A program made the position numbers and the translations under genes. A DNA stretch of 64,000 bases, taken from Candidatus Gastranaerophilales bacterium. Lineage in GTDB: Bacteria; Cyanobacteriota; Vampirovibrionia; Gastranaerophilales; Gastranaerophilaceae. Position 1 is the stretch's first letter; each line of letters begins with the position of its first letter. Location of the stretch: positions 1 to 64,000 of the forward strand of contig CALUZA010000009.1 in the NCBI GenBank assembly GCA_944325185.1. The letters run 5' to 3'. Below the pieces are notes generated by a model that was given only the letters and a program-made list of their open reading frames with translations, was not told the DNA's origin and ran no database searches. Below, piece by piece: positions 42,851 to 51,619 of this stretch.

Positions 42851-42854
42851 AATT

Positions 42855-43997
42855 ATGATAATACTTGAAAAACCTTATGTGTCTGATTTTTTGGTTGAAA
42901 CAATTAAAAAAAATAAATTTAGCGTACTAGAAAATGAAGTTTCCGCTACATTCTTTGCAAAAGATTTTTTGGTTAACCAAAAAGATGCAATAAAATGTAG
43001 TTCGAATGAACTTTTTTATTCAAATTCGGAAAATTCAACAGATTGGATTTTAGATAAATTTCCTTCTTTTGATGTTTCAAAATATATAAAAATAAGCAAA
43101 GACAAGACATTATTCAGAACTATTTTAAAAGAACTTTATCCTGATTTTTATTTTAGAGAAATCTCTATAGAAGAAATTGATTTGATTAATCCTGATGAGT
43201 TGAGTTTTCCTCTTATATTAAAACCTTCTGTCGGTTTTTTGAGTTTTGGCGTTCATCCGATTAAAGATTCTGCGGATTGGAAAAGAGTTTCTAAATTAGT
43301 TAAAGATGAAATAAATAAATTAAAAGGTATTTTTCCTCAAAGTGTTGTAAATTTTGATAAATTTATAATAGAGGAGATGATAGAAGGAGAAGAATATGCG
43401 CTTGACGCATATTTTGATGAAAATGGCGAAGCAACCATATTAAACATTTTTAAACATCCTTTTTTTGATGATAATGACGTTTCTGACAGAGTTTATTTTA
43501 CTTCTAAAAAAATAATTCAGGATTATCATGATAAATTTAAAAGTATGCTTGATAAAATTGGTAAGTGTGCCGGTTATAAAAATTTTCCGTTTCATTTAGA
43601 ATTAAGAACAAACGGTAAAAAAACAATACCTATTGAAATTAATCCTCTAAGATTTTGTGGTTGGTGTATAACCGATATTGCTTATTTTGCTTGGGGTATA
43701 AATGTTTATGAATATTATTTTAAAAAGTTAAAACCTGATTGGGATGAGATTTTTAAAAACATTGATGATTCATATTTTTATTTTACAATGGCAGACATTC
43801 CTTCAGATGTTCAGAAGGATAGAATAAAAAATGTGGATTATGGAAAATATTTGAAAAATATTCAAAATCCGCTTGAAGTAAGAAAAATTAATCCAAATAA
43901 CAATCCTGTTTTTGCTATTGTTTTTGCAAAAACAAATTCAATCGAGGAAATAAAAAATCTTTTAAAATTGGATATGAGGGATTTTATTGTTTTTTAA
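42855..43997 (+). CDS. ATP-grasp domain protein of unknown substrate
   Basis: This 380-residue protein has an N-terminal alpha/beta domain (about 1-95) followed by an ATP-grasp core. The ATP-binding lysine is in FPLILKPSVGFLSFG, the hinge in FIIEEMIEGEEYALDAYF, and metal ligands in EINPLRFCGW. This superfamily joins a carboxylate to an amine or similar nucleophile using ATP. The substrate is unknown; the core resembles the carbamoyl-phosphate/biotin carboxylase-like ATP-grasp fold. It follows the HD-GYP gene across a hairpin. Its 3' end overlaps the convergent ribonucleotide-reductase-like gene by 14 bases. No peptide-precursor or ligase partner is seen. Confidence 0.82.
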   Translation: MIILEKPYVSDFLVETIKKNKFSVLENEVSATFFAKDFLVNQKDAIKCSSNELFYSNSENSTDWILDKFPSFDVSKYIKISKDKTLFRTILKELYPDFYFREISIEEIDLINPDELSFPLILKPSVGFLSFGVHPIKDSADWKRVSKLVKDEINKLKGIFPQSVVNFDKFIIEEMIEGEEYALDAYFDENGEATILNIFKHPFFDDNDVSDRVYFTSKKIIQDYHDKFKSMLDKIGKCAGYKNFPFHLELRTNGKKTIPIEINPLRFCGWCITDIAYFAWGINVYEYYFKKLKPDWDEIFKNIDDSYFYFTMADIPSDVQKDRIKNVDYGKYLKNIQNPLEVRKINPNNNPVFAIVFAKTNSIEEIKNLLKLDMRDFIVF

Positions 43998-45321
43998 ATA
44001 CGGTTATTCCTTTTAAATTGTATTCTTTTGCTTTTCTTATTATTGTATCAATGTCTTTAGGGGATGCATTTTTGTCGAGTCGGATTGTTGTTGAAATGTT
44101 GCCATCAAGATATTTTTGGGCGGTTTGCAGCACCATGAGCTTTTTTGTGTAATCTGTTTTGTTTTTTGCTAACGGCTCTATAGCAGGAGTGGTGTTTAAG
44201 ATTCTTGAGGTTGTGCCTGTTGGCGATATTGCCATTTTTATGTTGTTTTTTTGAACCTCTTTTTTTATTGTTTTTAATATGTTTTCCAGTAGTTCATTTG
44301 CTTGAATACTGCCATAATTCAACTTAAAAAGGTTTAAAAGTTTTTGATAGCCCAGAATTCCGATGTATCCGTTATTGTCCAGTTTCGACATTGCTTTTGA
44401 TATTAAAGAGGCTGCTTTTTCAAGTTTTTTATAATCTATACCGTCGTTAAAATTATAAAATTTAGAAAGGTTTATGTGTGCTAAAGTAAGCCCTTCGTTT
44501 GCTTTTAAGGGGGCTGCTGCGCAGCAATCACAAATATAGTCTTTATTATTTGAAAAAATGATTCCCGGCTCTCCTTTTTTTAACATGGAATTTATTAGAG
44601 TTAAATAAATTTCTTTGGCGCTTATATTTATTCCGTTGGTTGTCGTTATATATTCGTTACCGTCAGCTTTTTTAAGAAAGTCATCAGGTATAACGACCGA
44701 TAAATCAAAGCACCAATCGTTATAATTTTCTTCATTTTTAAGTTGAATAAAATCAATAATTTTAGGATGATATATGCTTAAAAGAGCTATTCCTGCAGGC
44801 GGACGCTTAACATTTCCCTTTTTTTGCCTAAATAAAAAATACGAATTGATTTCTCTGATTATTTTTATCGGATCATCAAAATTTGAAAAATTTATTCCGA
44901 CACCTTCTTCGTTTTTTATATGTTCTTCTAAAACTAACAGATTTTTAGCTATATTGTCGCTGGGATTAAGTGATAAGCCAATAGCGCTATAGGGCTTTTT
45001 GGAATTTACAATGCCTTTATATGCAGACGTTGAAAAGGCTATGCACCCCTCGTTTAAAAGCTTTGTAAAATCTTTTTGTTCTTGAGGATTTAGAAAAAAA
45101 GTTTGCGAAATTTTTTTAAAAAAATCTTCTAAATTCTCATTTTTTCCTAAAATCCCTCTTTCTATAAGATAAAGGGAGTTTATGTTTTGTTTTATAATAT
45201 TATTTTGAGTTGATATATTTGAAAAATTTATTGATTGTTGATTGTAATTTTTAAAAATTTCGTTTTTTTGTTTTGCTAAATTGTTTTTGCAATTAACCGG
45301 TGTGATTTTTTCTATTTTCAT
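43984..45321 (-). CDS. Class II ribonucleotide-reductase-like pseudoenzyme
   Basis: This 445-residue protein aligns by eye with the catalytic barrel of B12-dependent or class I reductases: GVGINFSNFDDP, GIALLSIYHPKIIDFIQLK, KKGEPGIIFSNN, LTLAHINLSKF, AISPTGTTSRILNTTPAIEP, and the ending YNLKGITVFKK. It is far shorter than active enzymes (600-900). Key residues are changed: first redox Cys to Ile114 (YSAIGLSL), active Asn to Asp265, Glu to Ala269, second redox Cys to Leu278. The radical Cys267 remains. It should not reduce ribonucleotides. The N-terminal 50 residues (SINFSN) are extra. ATGA overlap couples it to scpB. Confidence 0.78.
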   Translation of the reverse strand: MKIEKITPVNCKNNLAKQKNEIFKNYNQQSINFSNISTQNNIIKQNINSLYLIERGILGKNENLEDFFKKISQTFFLNPQEQKDFTKLLNEGCIAFSTSAYKGIVNSKKPYSAIGLSLNPSDNIAKNLLVLEEHIKNEEGVGINFSNFDDPIKIIREINSYFLFRQKKGNVKRPPAGIALLSIYHPKIIDFIQLKNEENYNDWCFDLSVVIPDDFLKKADGNEYITTTNGINISAKEIYLTLINSMLKKGEPGIIFSNNKDYICDCCAAAPLKANEGLTLAHINLSKFYNFNDGIDYKKLEKAASLISKAMSKLDNNGYIGILGYQKLLNLFKLNYGSIQANELLENILKTIKKEVQKNNIKMAISPTGTTSRILNTTPAIEPLAKNKTDYTKKLMVLQTAQKYLDGNISTTIRLDKNASPKDIDTIIRKAKEYNLKGITVFKKQ

Positions 45322-45830
45322 AAATTTTTAAAGTCTTCAGCTGCGTCCAGCTTTTTAACCAATGCTTTTATATCTCCTTTTAATTTGAAATATTCTTGAA
45401 ATTTCTTTGTAGTTCTGATATTAAAGCTTCTTCCGTTTTTATCTTTTGTTTTTGAGATTAAACCTTGTTCCAATAATTCTGCTATATGTTCATAAGCATT
45501 TGAGCGCAATTCTTTTAGGGTTGTTTGCCTGATTGGTTCTTTTAGTGCAATAACTGTTAGCGTTTTTAAAACCGCAGGTTTTAATTCTACGGGGCAAAGT
45601 TTTTCAACTATGTCCATGTGTTCTGCTTTAACTTGTATAATATAGCCGTCTTCGTCGTCTATTTCCAAAGCTCCATTTCTCGATGAATAATCGAACATTA
45701 AGTCTAATAGCGCGTCGGTTATTTTTTCTTCTTCTATTCCAAGTATTTCAGCTATTTCAATAGGCTGCATTGCTTTTGAAGTTATAAATAAAACAGCTTC
45801 AACTTTTGCTTTTAGGGTTTCCATTTCCAT
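45318..45830 (-). CDS. scpB: Segregation and condensation protein B
   Basis: This 170-residue protein has two winged-helix domains: AVLFITSKAMQPIEIAEILGI in the first and LKTLTVIALKEPIRQTTLKEL plus GLISKTKDKNGRSFNI in the second. ScpB dimers bind ScpA and help SMC compact and separate chromosomes. The second domain contains the family RG..s-like region in altered form. Its start overlaps the scpA stop by one base (TAATG). It is followed by the ribonucleotide-reductase-like gene with a four-base overlap. Confidence 0.93.
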   Translation of the reverse strand: MEMETLKAKVEAVLFITSKAMQPIEIAEILGIEEEKITDALLDLMFDYSSRNGALEIDDEDGYIIQVKAEHMDIVEKLCPVELKPAVLKTLTVIALKEPIRQTTLKELRSNAYEHIAELLEQGLISKTKDKNGRSFNIRTTKKFQEYFKLKGDIKALVKKLDAAEDFKNL

Positions 45831-46699
45831 TATTCTATTTCAACCTCTTTTTCTTTTGCCTTTTGAACGTATAATTTTCCGTAGAAATCTTTTTGTGATA
45901 TTTCATATTCTTCTTCACGTGCTAAAAATAAAAGCGCAATGAATGCGGAGCTTCTATCAAACCCTAGCAGGCAAAGCTCTCTTAATTCTATGTTTTCTTC
46001 TCTCGATAAAATTTGGCATAAATTTTGCCTCATTTTTTCAACAACTTCTTCAACATATTCTTCATGGGCTAATTCTTTTATTTCTGCTGCTTTTAAGCTT
46101 GAATAGTTTCTAACCCTGCGTTCTTTTCTGTCTAATGCGCTTTTGATTGCATATTTTTTTTCTAAATCTTCGTAAAATTGAATGTGTCTTATTAAGTCTT
46201 TTAATGTTACATTTCTTTTTCTGTTTAAACGAACGGACGTTCTTCTTTGTAAAACTTCATCAAAGGAAACTATGTTGTTTGTCGGAATTTGCATTTGTTC
46301 ATAGTCTGCTTCAAAGTTGTCATCTTCAAAATAGTCCATAGGTTCGGGGTCAAAATCGTTTATCGAAATGCCTTGCAGAATGTCTGATTTTATTTTTAAA
46401 AGTGTAGATGAAAAAAGTATGGCTTTTCCGACGGATCTGAGATTGTCTTGCTTTAATTCCGAAATTCTTTTCATATATTTGTCATATAAATCAACAATAT
46501 CTATATTCCAAGGGTCAAGTTTGCCTTCTCTTACAAGGTCTAAAATTATTTCAATCGCATCGGTTTGGATATCTTTTTTAATCCCCGAACGAGAAATAAA
46601 TTCGGTATTCGAACCGAAATCAACAGTTCCGTCAAGAACTTTGATTTCATCATAATTTAATTTTTTATTTGAATAAAAATCACTAACTGCTTCTGTCAT
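45830..46699 (-). CDS. scpA: Segregation and condensation protein A
   Basis: This 289-residue kleisin joins the SMC heads and ScpB. The signature N-terminus is TDAIEIILDLVREGKLDPWNIDIVDL. GKAILFSSTLLKIKSDILQG follows, and then an acidic linker (about 115-140). The C-terminal winged helix has SSAFIALLFLAREEEYEISQ. An extra 30 residues (MTEAVSDFYSNKKLNYDEIK...) precede the usual start. It overlaps smc by one base (TAATG), so smc-scpA-scpB form one translational unit, unlike E. coli, which uses MukBEF. Confidence 0.95.
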   Translation of the reverse strand: MTEAVSDFYSNKKLNYDEIKVLDGTVDFGSNTEFISRSGIKKDIQTDAIEIILDLVREGKLDPWNIDIVDLYDKYMKRISELKQDNLRSVGKAILFSSTLLKIKSDILQGISINDFDPEPMDYFEDDNFEADYEQMQIPTNNIVSFDEVLQRRTSVRLNRKRNVTLKDLIRHIQFYEDLEKKYAIKSALDRKERRVRNYSSLKAAEIKELAHEEYVEEVVEKMRQNLCQILSREENIELRELCLLGFDRSSAFIALLFLAREEEYEISQKDFYGKLYVQKAKEKEVEIE

Positions 46700-49600
46700 T
46701 ATTCATCTTTCAATTTAATTCCGGAGATTTTAGTTACACCTTTGTCTTTTTGTGTAACCCCTATCATCCTGTCGGCATTATCCAGCATTGGTTTTCTTAA
46801 AGAAACAACAACAAATTGTGCTGTTTTTGATTGTTTTGTTATAATGGATGCTAATCTTTCGACATTTGGTCCATCCAAGTGCATATCTACTTCATCGAAC
46901 GCATAAAATGGTGAAGGCAGATATTTTTGTATTGCAAATACAAAAGCAAGTGCGGTGAGAGATTTTTCTCCCCCTGACATACCTGCAAGCTTTTGGTTTT
47001 TCTTATCTCTGATATTTGCTTCAAATGTTAATCCACCCGAGAAAGGATCGTTTTCATTTTCTAAAATCAAAGTACCTTCGCCTTCCGAAAGTTGCGCAAA
47101 TACTTCTCTAAAGTTTTTATTTATAGCGTTATATGCTTCGAGGAAGGTTTCTTTTTTGAGGTTTTGATAACCGTTCATACGTGTTTTTATTTCATTTTTT
47201 TCATTTTCAAGGGTCAAAACCTTTTCTTTATACGAATTTTGCCTTTCCATAACTTCGTCATATTCTGTTAAAGCCCGCATATTAACAGGTTCCAATTCAT
47301 CCATCTTCTTTTGTAATTTAGAGATTTTGGATGTAATTTCTTCAAGCGGTATTTCTGTTTGTTGAAGCTCCTTGGGGTTGATTCCTGCAGCTTCAAATTC
47401 TTTTAGTATGTTTTCTAATATAGGTTCAAGCTCTCTTCTTCTTGCTTTGTAGCTTTCTTCCTGTTCGAGCAGTCTTTCTATGTTGTCTTGTATTTTATTT
47501 TTGTCTGATTTGAATGCAAGAAGTGCTTCTTGAAGTTCATCTCTTTTGTTTTGAAGCTCTACAAGATTTTTGCCAAGTTCTTCTATTTCTTTTTCCAGAA
47601 TTTCAAGTTCTTTTTTAACTTTTTCAATTTCAAGGCTAAATTGTTCGCGTTCTGTTTTTAGATTTTCATTATCTTTGCCTAGTTTTTCTATGTCAGCTTG
47701 TCGAGTCAAAATTTGGCTTTGTTGAAATTTAATTTGATTTTCATCTTTTTCGATGTCGTTTTCAACTGTCATGATTGATTTTTCGATAGTTTTTATTTCT
47801 TCTTCAACACCGTTCGTTTTTTCTTTTAGTTTTTTTAATTCGCCTTCGTCAATTAATTTTTCTACATCTTCAAGATTTTTTTGAACTTCCTGAACTTTGT
47901 CATTTAGTTTTATGTGGCGGCTTTCAAATAAATCCAGTTCTTTTGAAAGCTTGGAATTCCTGTCTTTTAAGGTTTTTAAATCGTTTTTACCTTTTTCTAT
48001 TACGTCTGATGCCTGTTCATTGTTTGAGATTAAATTTTTAAGTTCAATTTTTGCTGAATTGAGTGCATTTAGTGCGTTTGAGTGTTTTTGTCTTATATCA
48101 TTTAATCTTCTTTCTAAATCTTTTTCTTTTTGATTTAAATTTTTTGCGTTTTCTTCAATATTTGTAAGTAACTTTTTATATTTTTCAAGTTCTTTTTCTT
48201 GGCTTTTGTCAAAGAATGACGTATTTTTCTTTCTTGCCCCACCTGTGATAAGACCGCTTTTTTCTGTAATATCTCCTTCAAGAGTAACAACTCTGTATTT
48301 TCCTGCAAGTTTTTTTGCAGTGTTTTCGTTTTCAACAACAACTGTTTCGCCAAGTGCGAAATAAAACGCATCGATATATTTATCATCAAAATCGATTAGG
48401 TTTATGGCAAAGTCTATTACCCCCTTTTCTTTTGGGAGTGCCATTCTTGTGGGGGCTTTTTTAATTATGCTTAAAGGTATAAAAGAGGCTCTATCTCTAC
48501 CTTGGGAACGCAAAACCTGAATTGCTTTATAGGCAGTATCTTGATCATCTACAACAATGGAATATGCTCTTGCGCCCATTGCTACATTTATTGCGTCAAT
48601 ATATTCACTTTCAACATCTGCTAACTGCGCAAGAGGTTCATGGACTCCTTGAATGTTTGCCCTCATAACTGTTTCAATCCCTGCGCCTTGCCCTACAGAT
48701 TTGTATGCGTTTTTGTTTGCATTTAAAATTGCAATTCTTTTTTCTGCTTGTTGAATTTGATAGAAGGCATCTTCTTTTTGTGTTTTTGTTTTATCAAGTT
48801 CTTCGAATGTTTTTGTTTGCAGAACTTTAAAATCCTTAACTTCGTTTTCCAGTGTTTCAATTTGGAGATTTAATTTATCTTTTTCTGCTTCAAAAACTTT
48901 TGCAGAGTTTAAAAGCTTATCCATTGTTTCTTTTGTTGTTTGGATTTTTTCTTCGTTATTTTTGTATTCATTTTCCAATGGAAGCTGTTCTTTTATTAAT
49001 TGAGTTTCCTCATCTTTAAGATTTTCCAGCTCTTTTCTTAATTTGTTTCTATTTTGAATATGTTCATCTGCGGATTTATTAAGACCCGTCATTTCGCTAA
49101 TTATTTTGTTTAGTTCAGCTTTTTTTTCTTCCAAGGCTTTGTTTAGATTTTCAAGTTCTGCGTTTTTATTTTCAATGGACTTTTTAAATTCTTCTATTTT
49201 TTGTTTTTGAACTTCTATTCCGTTTTTATAGCTTTCAATTGATTTTAAATTATCAAGTGTTGTTTTTTTAACTTGTGCTATTGCAGATTTTTTTCTTTCA
49301 ATTTCGCCCTTTTTTTCTTCTGCTGTTTTTTTGACTTCAAGTTGTTTTTCTTCCCCTTGTGCCTTAACTTGAGCATTTATTTCATCATATTTGACTTTTG
49401 TGTCGTTTATTTGAGATTCTGCCTCTTTTAATTTTTGGTTTAATTCTTTCTTTTCTTTTGTTGCAGCAAGAATATTCTGATGCACTAATTCCAAGGAACG
49501 AACAGTGTCAAAATATTTTGCGCTTTGTATTTGGTTTTCAAGAGCTGTTTTTTCATCTTTATATTTTTTGTATTTTAAGGCGACTTCCCGTTCTTCTTTT

Positions 49601-50205
49601 AGCTGTTCTATTCTGTTATCTATTTCGCCCATCAGGATGTTTGTGTTTGCAACTCTATCTTCAACACTTTGTATTTGTTCGCTCGCAAGTGTTATTTTTC
49701 TGTCAAAATCAGCAGTTCCTGCTATTTCATCTATGATTTTTCTTCTTTCCGTTGGGGAGCATTTTGTAATTTCTGTTACATCACCCTGCATCATAACATT
49801 GTAGCTATTTGGAGAGATATTGTATTTTTCAAGTTCAAGATGAATTTGAGTTAGAGTACAGGGTTTGTCATTATAGTAGTAATTTGATTGGACTCCGTTT
49901 TTACCTTTTTTTATATATCTTTTTACCGAAAATTCGTTTGCTGTGTTGCCGTTTTCATCTCCAAACGTAACTTTTACAGATGCTTCATTGCGTTTATTAT
50001 GGTTTGTGATTAAATCAGCAACTCCTTGTTCTGAACGCAGAGTACGCGCAGTAGTAAGTCCTAGTGCAAAAAGTACACTATCAATTATATTGCTTTTGCC
50101 TGAACCGTTAGGTCCCGAAATTGCGGTAAACCCTTCAAGTAACGGCACAGTAACTTTATTTGCAAAAGATTTAAAATTGTCTATTTCTATTTCTTTTATG
50201 TACAT
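46699..50205 (-). CDS. smc: Chromosome segregation protein SMC
   Basis: This 1168-residue protein has an N-terminal ATPase half with GPNGSGKSNIIDSVLFALG and LTQIHLELEKYNISPNSYN. Two long coiled coils follow, split by a hinge (about 510-660, with GVIDFAINLIDFDDKYIDAF). The C-terminal half has the signature LAGMSGGEKSLTALAFVFA and Walker B PFYAFDEVDMHLDGPN. It forms the ring that holds and extrudes DNA loops. A likely promoter lies upstream (50238-50267). It heads the smc-scpA-scpB operon. Confidence 0.98.
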   Translation of the reverse strand: MYIKEIEIDNFKSFANKVTVPLLEGFTAISGPNGSGKSNIIDSVLFALGLTTARTLRSEQGVADLITNHNKRNEASVKVTFGDENGNTANEFSVKRYIKKGKNGVQSNYYYNDKPCTLTQIHLELEKYNISPNSYNVMMQGDVTEITKCSPTERRKIIDEIAGTADFDRKITLASEQIQSVEDRVANTNILMGEIDNRIEQLKEEREVALKYKKYKDEKTALENQIQSAKYFDTVRSLELVHQNILAATKEKKELNQKLKEAESQINDTKVKYDEINAQVKAQGEEKQLEVKKTAEEKKGEIERKKSAIAQVKKTTLDNLKSIESYKNGIEVQKQKIEEFKKSIENKNAELENLNKALEEKKAELNKIISEMTGLNKSADEHIQNRNKLRKELENLKDEETQLIKEQLPLENEYKNNEEKIQTTKETMDKLLNSAKVFEAEKDKLNLQIETLENEVKDFKVLQTKTFEELDKTKTQKEDAFYQIQQAEKRIAILNANKNAYKSVGQGAGIETVMRANIQGVHEPLAQLADVESEYIDAINVAMGARAYSIVVDDQDTAYKAIQVLRSQGRDRASFIPLSIIKKAPTRMALPKEKGVIDFAINLIDFDDKYIDAFYFALGETVVVENENTAKKLAGKYRVVTLEGDITEKSGLITGGARKKNTSFFDKSQEKELEKYKKLLTNIEENAKNLNQKEKDLERRLNDIRQKHSNALNALNSAKIELKNLISNNEQASDVIEKGKNDLKTLKDRNSKLSKELDLFESRHIKLNDKVQEVQKNLEDVEKLIDEGELKKLKEKTNGVEEEIKTIEKSIMTVENDIEKDENQIKFQQSQILTRQADIEKLGKDNENLKTEREQFSLEIEKVKKELEILEKEIEELGKNLVELQNKRDELQEALLAFKSDKNKIQDNIERLLEQEESYKARRRELEPILENILKEFEAAGINPKELQQTEIPLEEITSKISKLQKKMDELEPVNMRALTEYDEVMERQNSYKEKVLTLENEKNEIKTRMNGYQNLKKETFLEAYNAINKNFREVFAQLSEGEGTLILENENDPFSGGLTFEANIRDKKNQKLAGMSGGEKSLTALAFVFAIQKYLPSPFYAFDEVDMHLDGPNVERLASIITKQSKTAQFVVVSLRKPMLDNADRMIGVTQKDKGVTKISGIKLKDE

Positions 50206-50237
50206 TGATTAATTTTCAAACCTACTCCGGTATATTA

Positions 50238-50267
50238 ATTACACTATAAAAGTTTGAGTCATGTCAA
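50238..50267 (-). promoter_or_regulatory. Probable promoter of the smc operon
   Basis: On the minus strand TTGACA (50267-50262) and TGTAAT (50243-50238) are separated by 18 bases. The leader to the smc ATG is about 30 bases and contains GGAG some 20 bases before ATG. The promoter sits in the 76-base gap after lepB. Confidence 0.5.
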
Positions 50268-50281
50268 ATTTTATATAAAAA

Positions 50282-51619
50282 TTAATATCTATCGACGATA
50301 TAGTTTGAATTTTCAATTATTTTTCCTGATATGTTTTTGTGTAGAGTCATATATTTGTCTTTAAGGATATTTATTCTTTTTATTGGAAAGAACATAAAAT
50401 TTGCTCTTCCGATTACTCTATTTTTATCTAAAAATCCCCAAAAACGGCTGTCTTGCGAGTTATTTCTGTTATCTCCCATCATAAAATAATGGTCTTTAGG
50501 AATTATGAAAGGTCCGCAAAACATATTATCAGAGCATGGTGTCCAGTTTGTTTTTGAACTTATATAAGGTTCGTTTAATGCTCTATCGTTAATGAAAACT
50601 CTGTATTGTCCATTAATTGTGTCTTTTTTTATTTCAAATTTGTCATTTGGCATTCCGACAACTCTTTTTATAAAAGCGATATCTTTACAGAAAATACCTG
50701 AAAGTCTTGAAAGGATTGCAAATGGCGAGTTTGATAGTTGCACTTCCGGCGGGTAGAACACAAGAATATCACCTCTTTGGATTTCTTTTTTTGGAAATTC
50801 CAGTTTTTCAACAAATACTCTGTCTTTTTCAAGTATTGTTGGGCGCATTGAACCAGATGGTATCCAGCGCAATTCGCCTATAAAATATCTTATTATAATT
50901 ACACAAAGTAAAACAAATACAATTGTGCTTATTATTTCTTTTGTGAAACTTGTTTCTTTTTCGTTACCATTTTCATCAATGTTGTCGTCAAAAAGGATTT
51001 TTTTAAGAAAATATGTTATACCCTTTTCTTTTGTTTTTTTAAATAAGTCTTTTGTTGATTCTTTTTTTTGATTTAAAAACTTTAAAATAGCTTCTTTTAT
51101 TGATTTTATGGATATTGTTTTATCAAAGAATAAATAAAGTAAAATATAAAAGATTATTAATGATACAAATAAAATGCCTAAAAATTTTAAAAAGGCAGAA
51201 TACGGATGGTTGTACGAGTTCCCGATTGAACTCACGTTGATTAGTTTTGAATTTGGTTCATTTTCAAAAATGTAATCAGAAATCTTGTTTATTTCTTGAA
51301 TTGTTTTTTTGTCCGGCAGCATTGGAATTTGAACTAAAAGAACATTTTTGTATGGTTCGTTTTCAAAATCGTAATCTTTTTCATCCAATTCATATTGCTG
51401 AGCAGTCAGATATTTTATTTTTAAGTTGTTTAGTTTATCTTCAATATTACTTTTATCTGATTTAATTGTATATTCTAAAATTAACCCTCTTTTTAGTATA
51501 TAATTTATGGTTGAATTGTTGATATTGTATATAAAACAAATGCCGATAAATACGAATAAAAATAAAATTAATTTATAGTTTTTTGAGAAAAAATCTTTAA
51601 TTTTCGCCGTATATGTCAA
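50282..51619 (-). CDS. lepB: Signal peptidase I with a large SecF-like N-terminal extension
   Basis: This protein has about 445 residues. The C-terminal 200 are a standard type I leader peptidase: PSGSMRPTILEKD with the catalytic Ser (about 257), FIKRVVGMPND with the general-base Lys (about 318) and MGDNRNNSQDSRFWG. The first 230 residues are unusual: a membrane helix (about 17-33), a periplasmic region with strand GLILEYTIKS and VLLVQIPML, then NVSSIGNSYNHPYS and a second membrane helix. This order recalls the head and flanking helices of SecF/SecD. A further helix (about 230-248) anchors the peptidase. TTG at 51619 with AAGGAG and a TTGA overlap is preferred; ATG at 51646 is the alternative. 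Confidence 0.9.
   Translation of the reverse strand: MTYTAKIKDFFSKNYKLILFLFVFIGICFIYNINNSTINYILKRGLILEYTIKSDKSNIEDKLNNLKIKYLTAQQYELDEKDYDFENEPYKNVLLVQIPMLPDKKTIQEINKISDYIFENEPNSKLINVSSIGNSYNHPYSAFLKFLGILFVSLIIFYILLYLFFDKTISIKSIKEAILKFLNQKKESTKDLFKKTKEKGITYFLKKILFDDNIDENGNEKETSFTKEIISTIVFVLLCVIIIRYFIGELRWIPSGSMRPTILEKDRVFVEKLEFPKKEIQRGDILVFYPPEVQLSNSPFAILSRLSGIFCKDIAFIKRVVGMPNDKFEIKKDTINGQYRVFINDRALNEPYISSKTNWTPCSDNMFCGPFIIPKDHYFMMGDNRNNSQDSRFWGFLDKNRVIGRANFMFFPIKRINILKDKYMTLHKNISGKIIENSNYIVDRY

Noticed and set aside
42855-43997. ATP-grasp gene as part of a ribosomal peptide (graspetide) cluster
   Set aside because: No small precursor gene with repeated core motifs is found within several kilobases, and neighbours are signalling and condensin genes.
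46955-50212. Many open frames opposite smc
   Set aside because: They are shadows of the helical smc coding sequence on the other strand and have no start signals.
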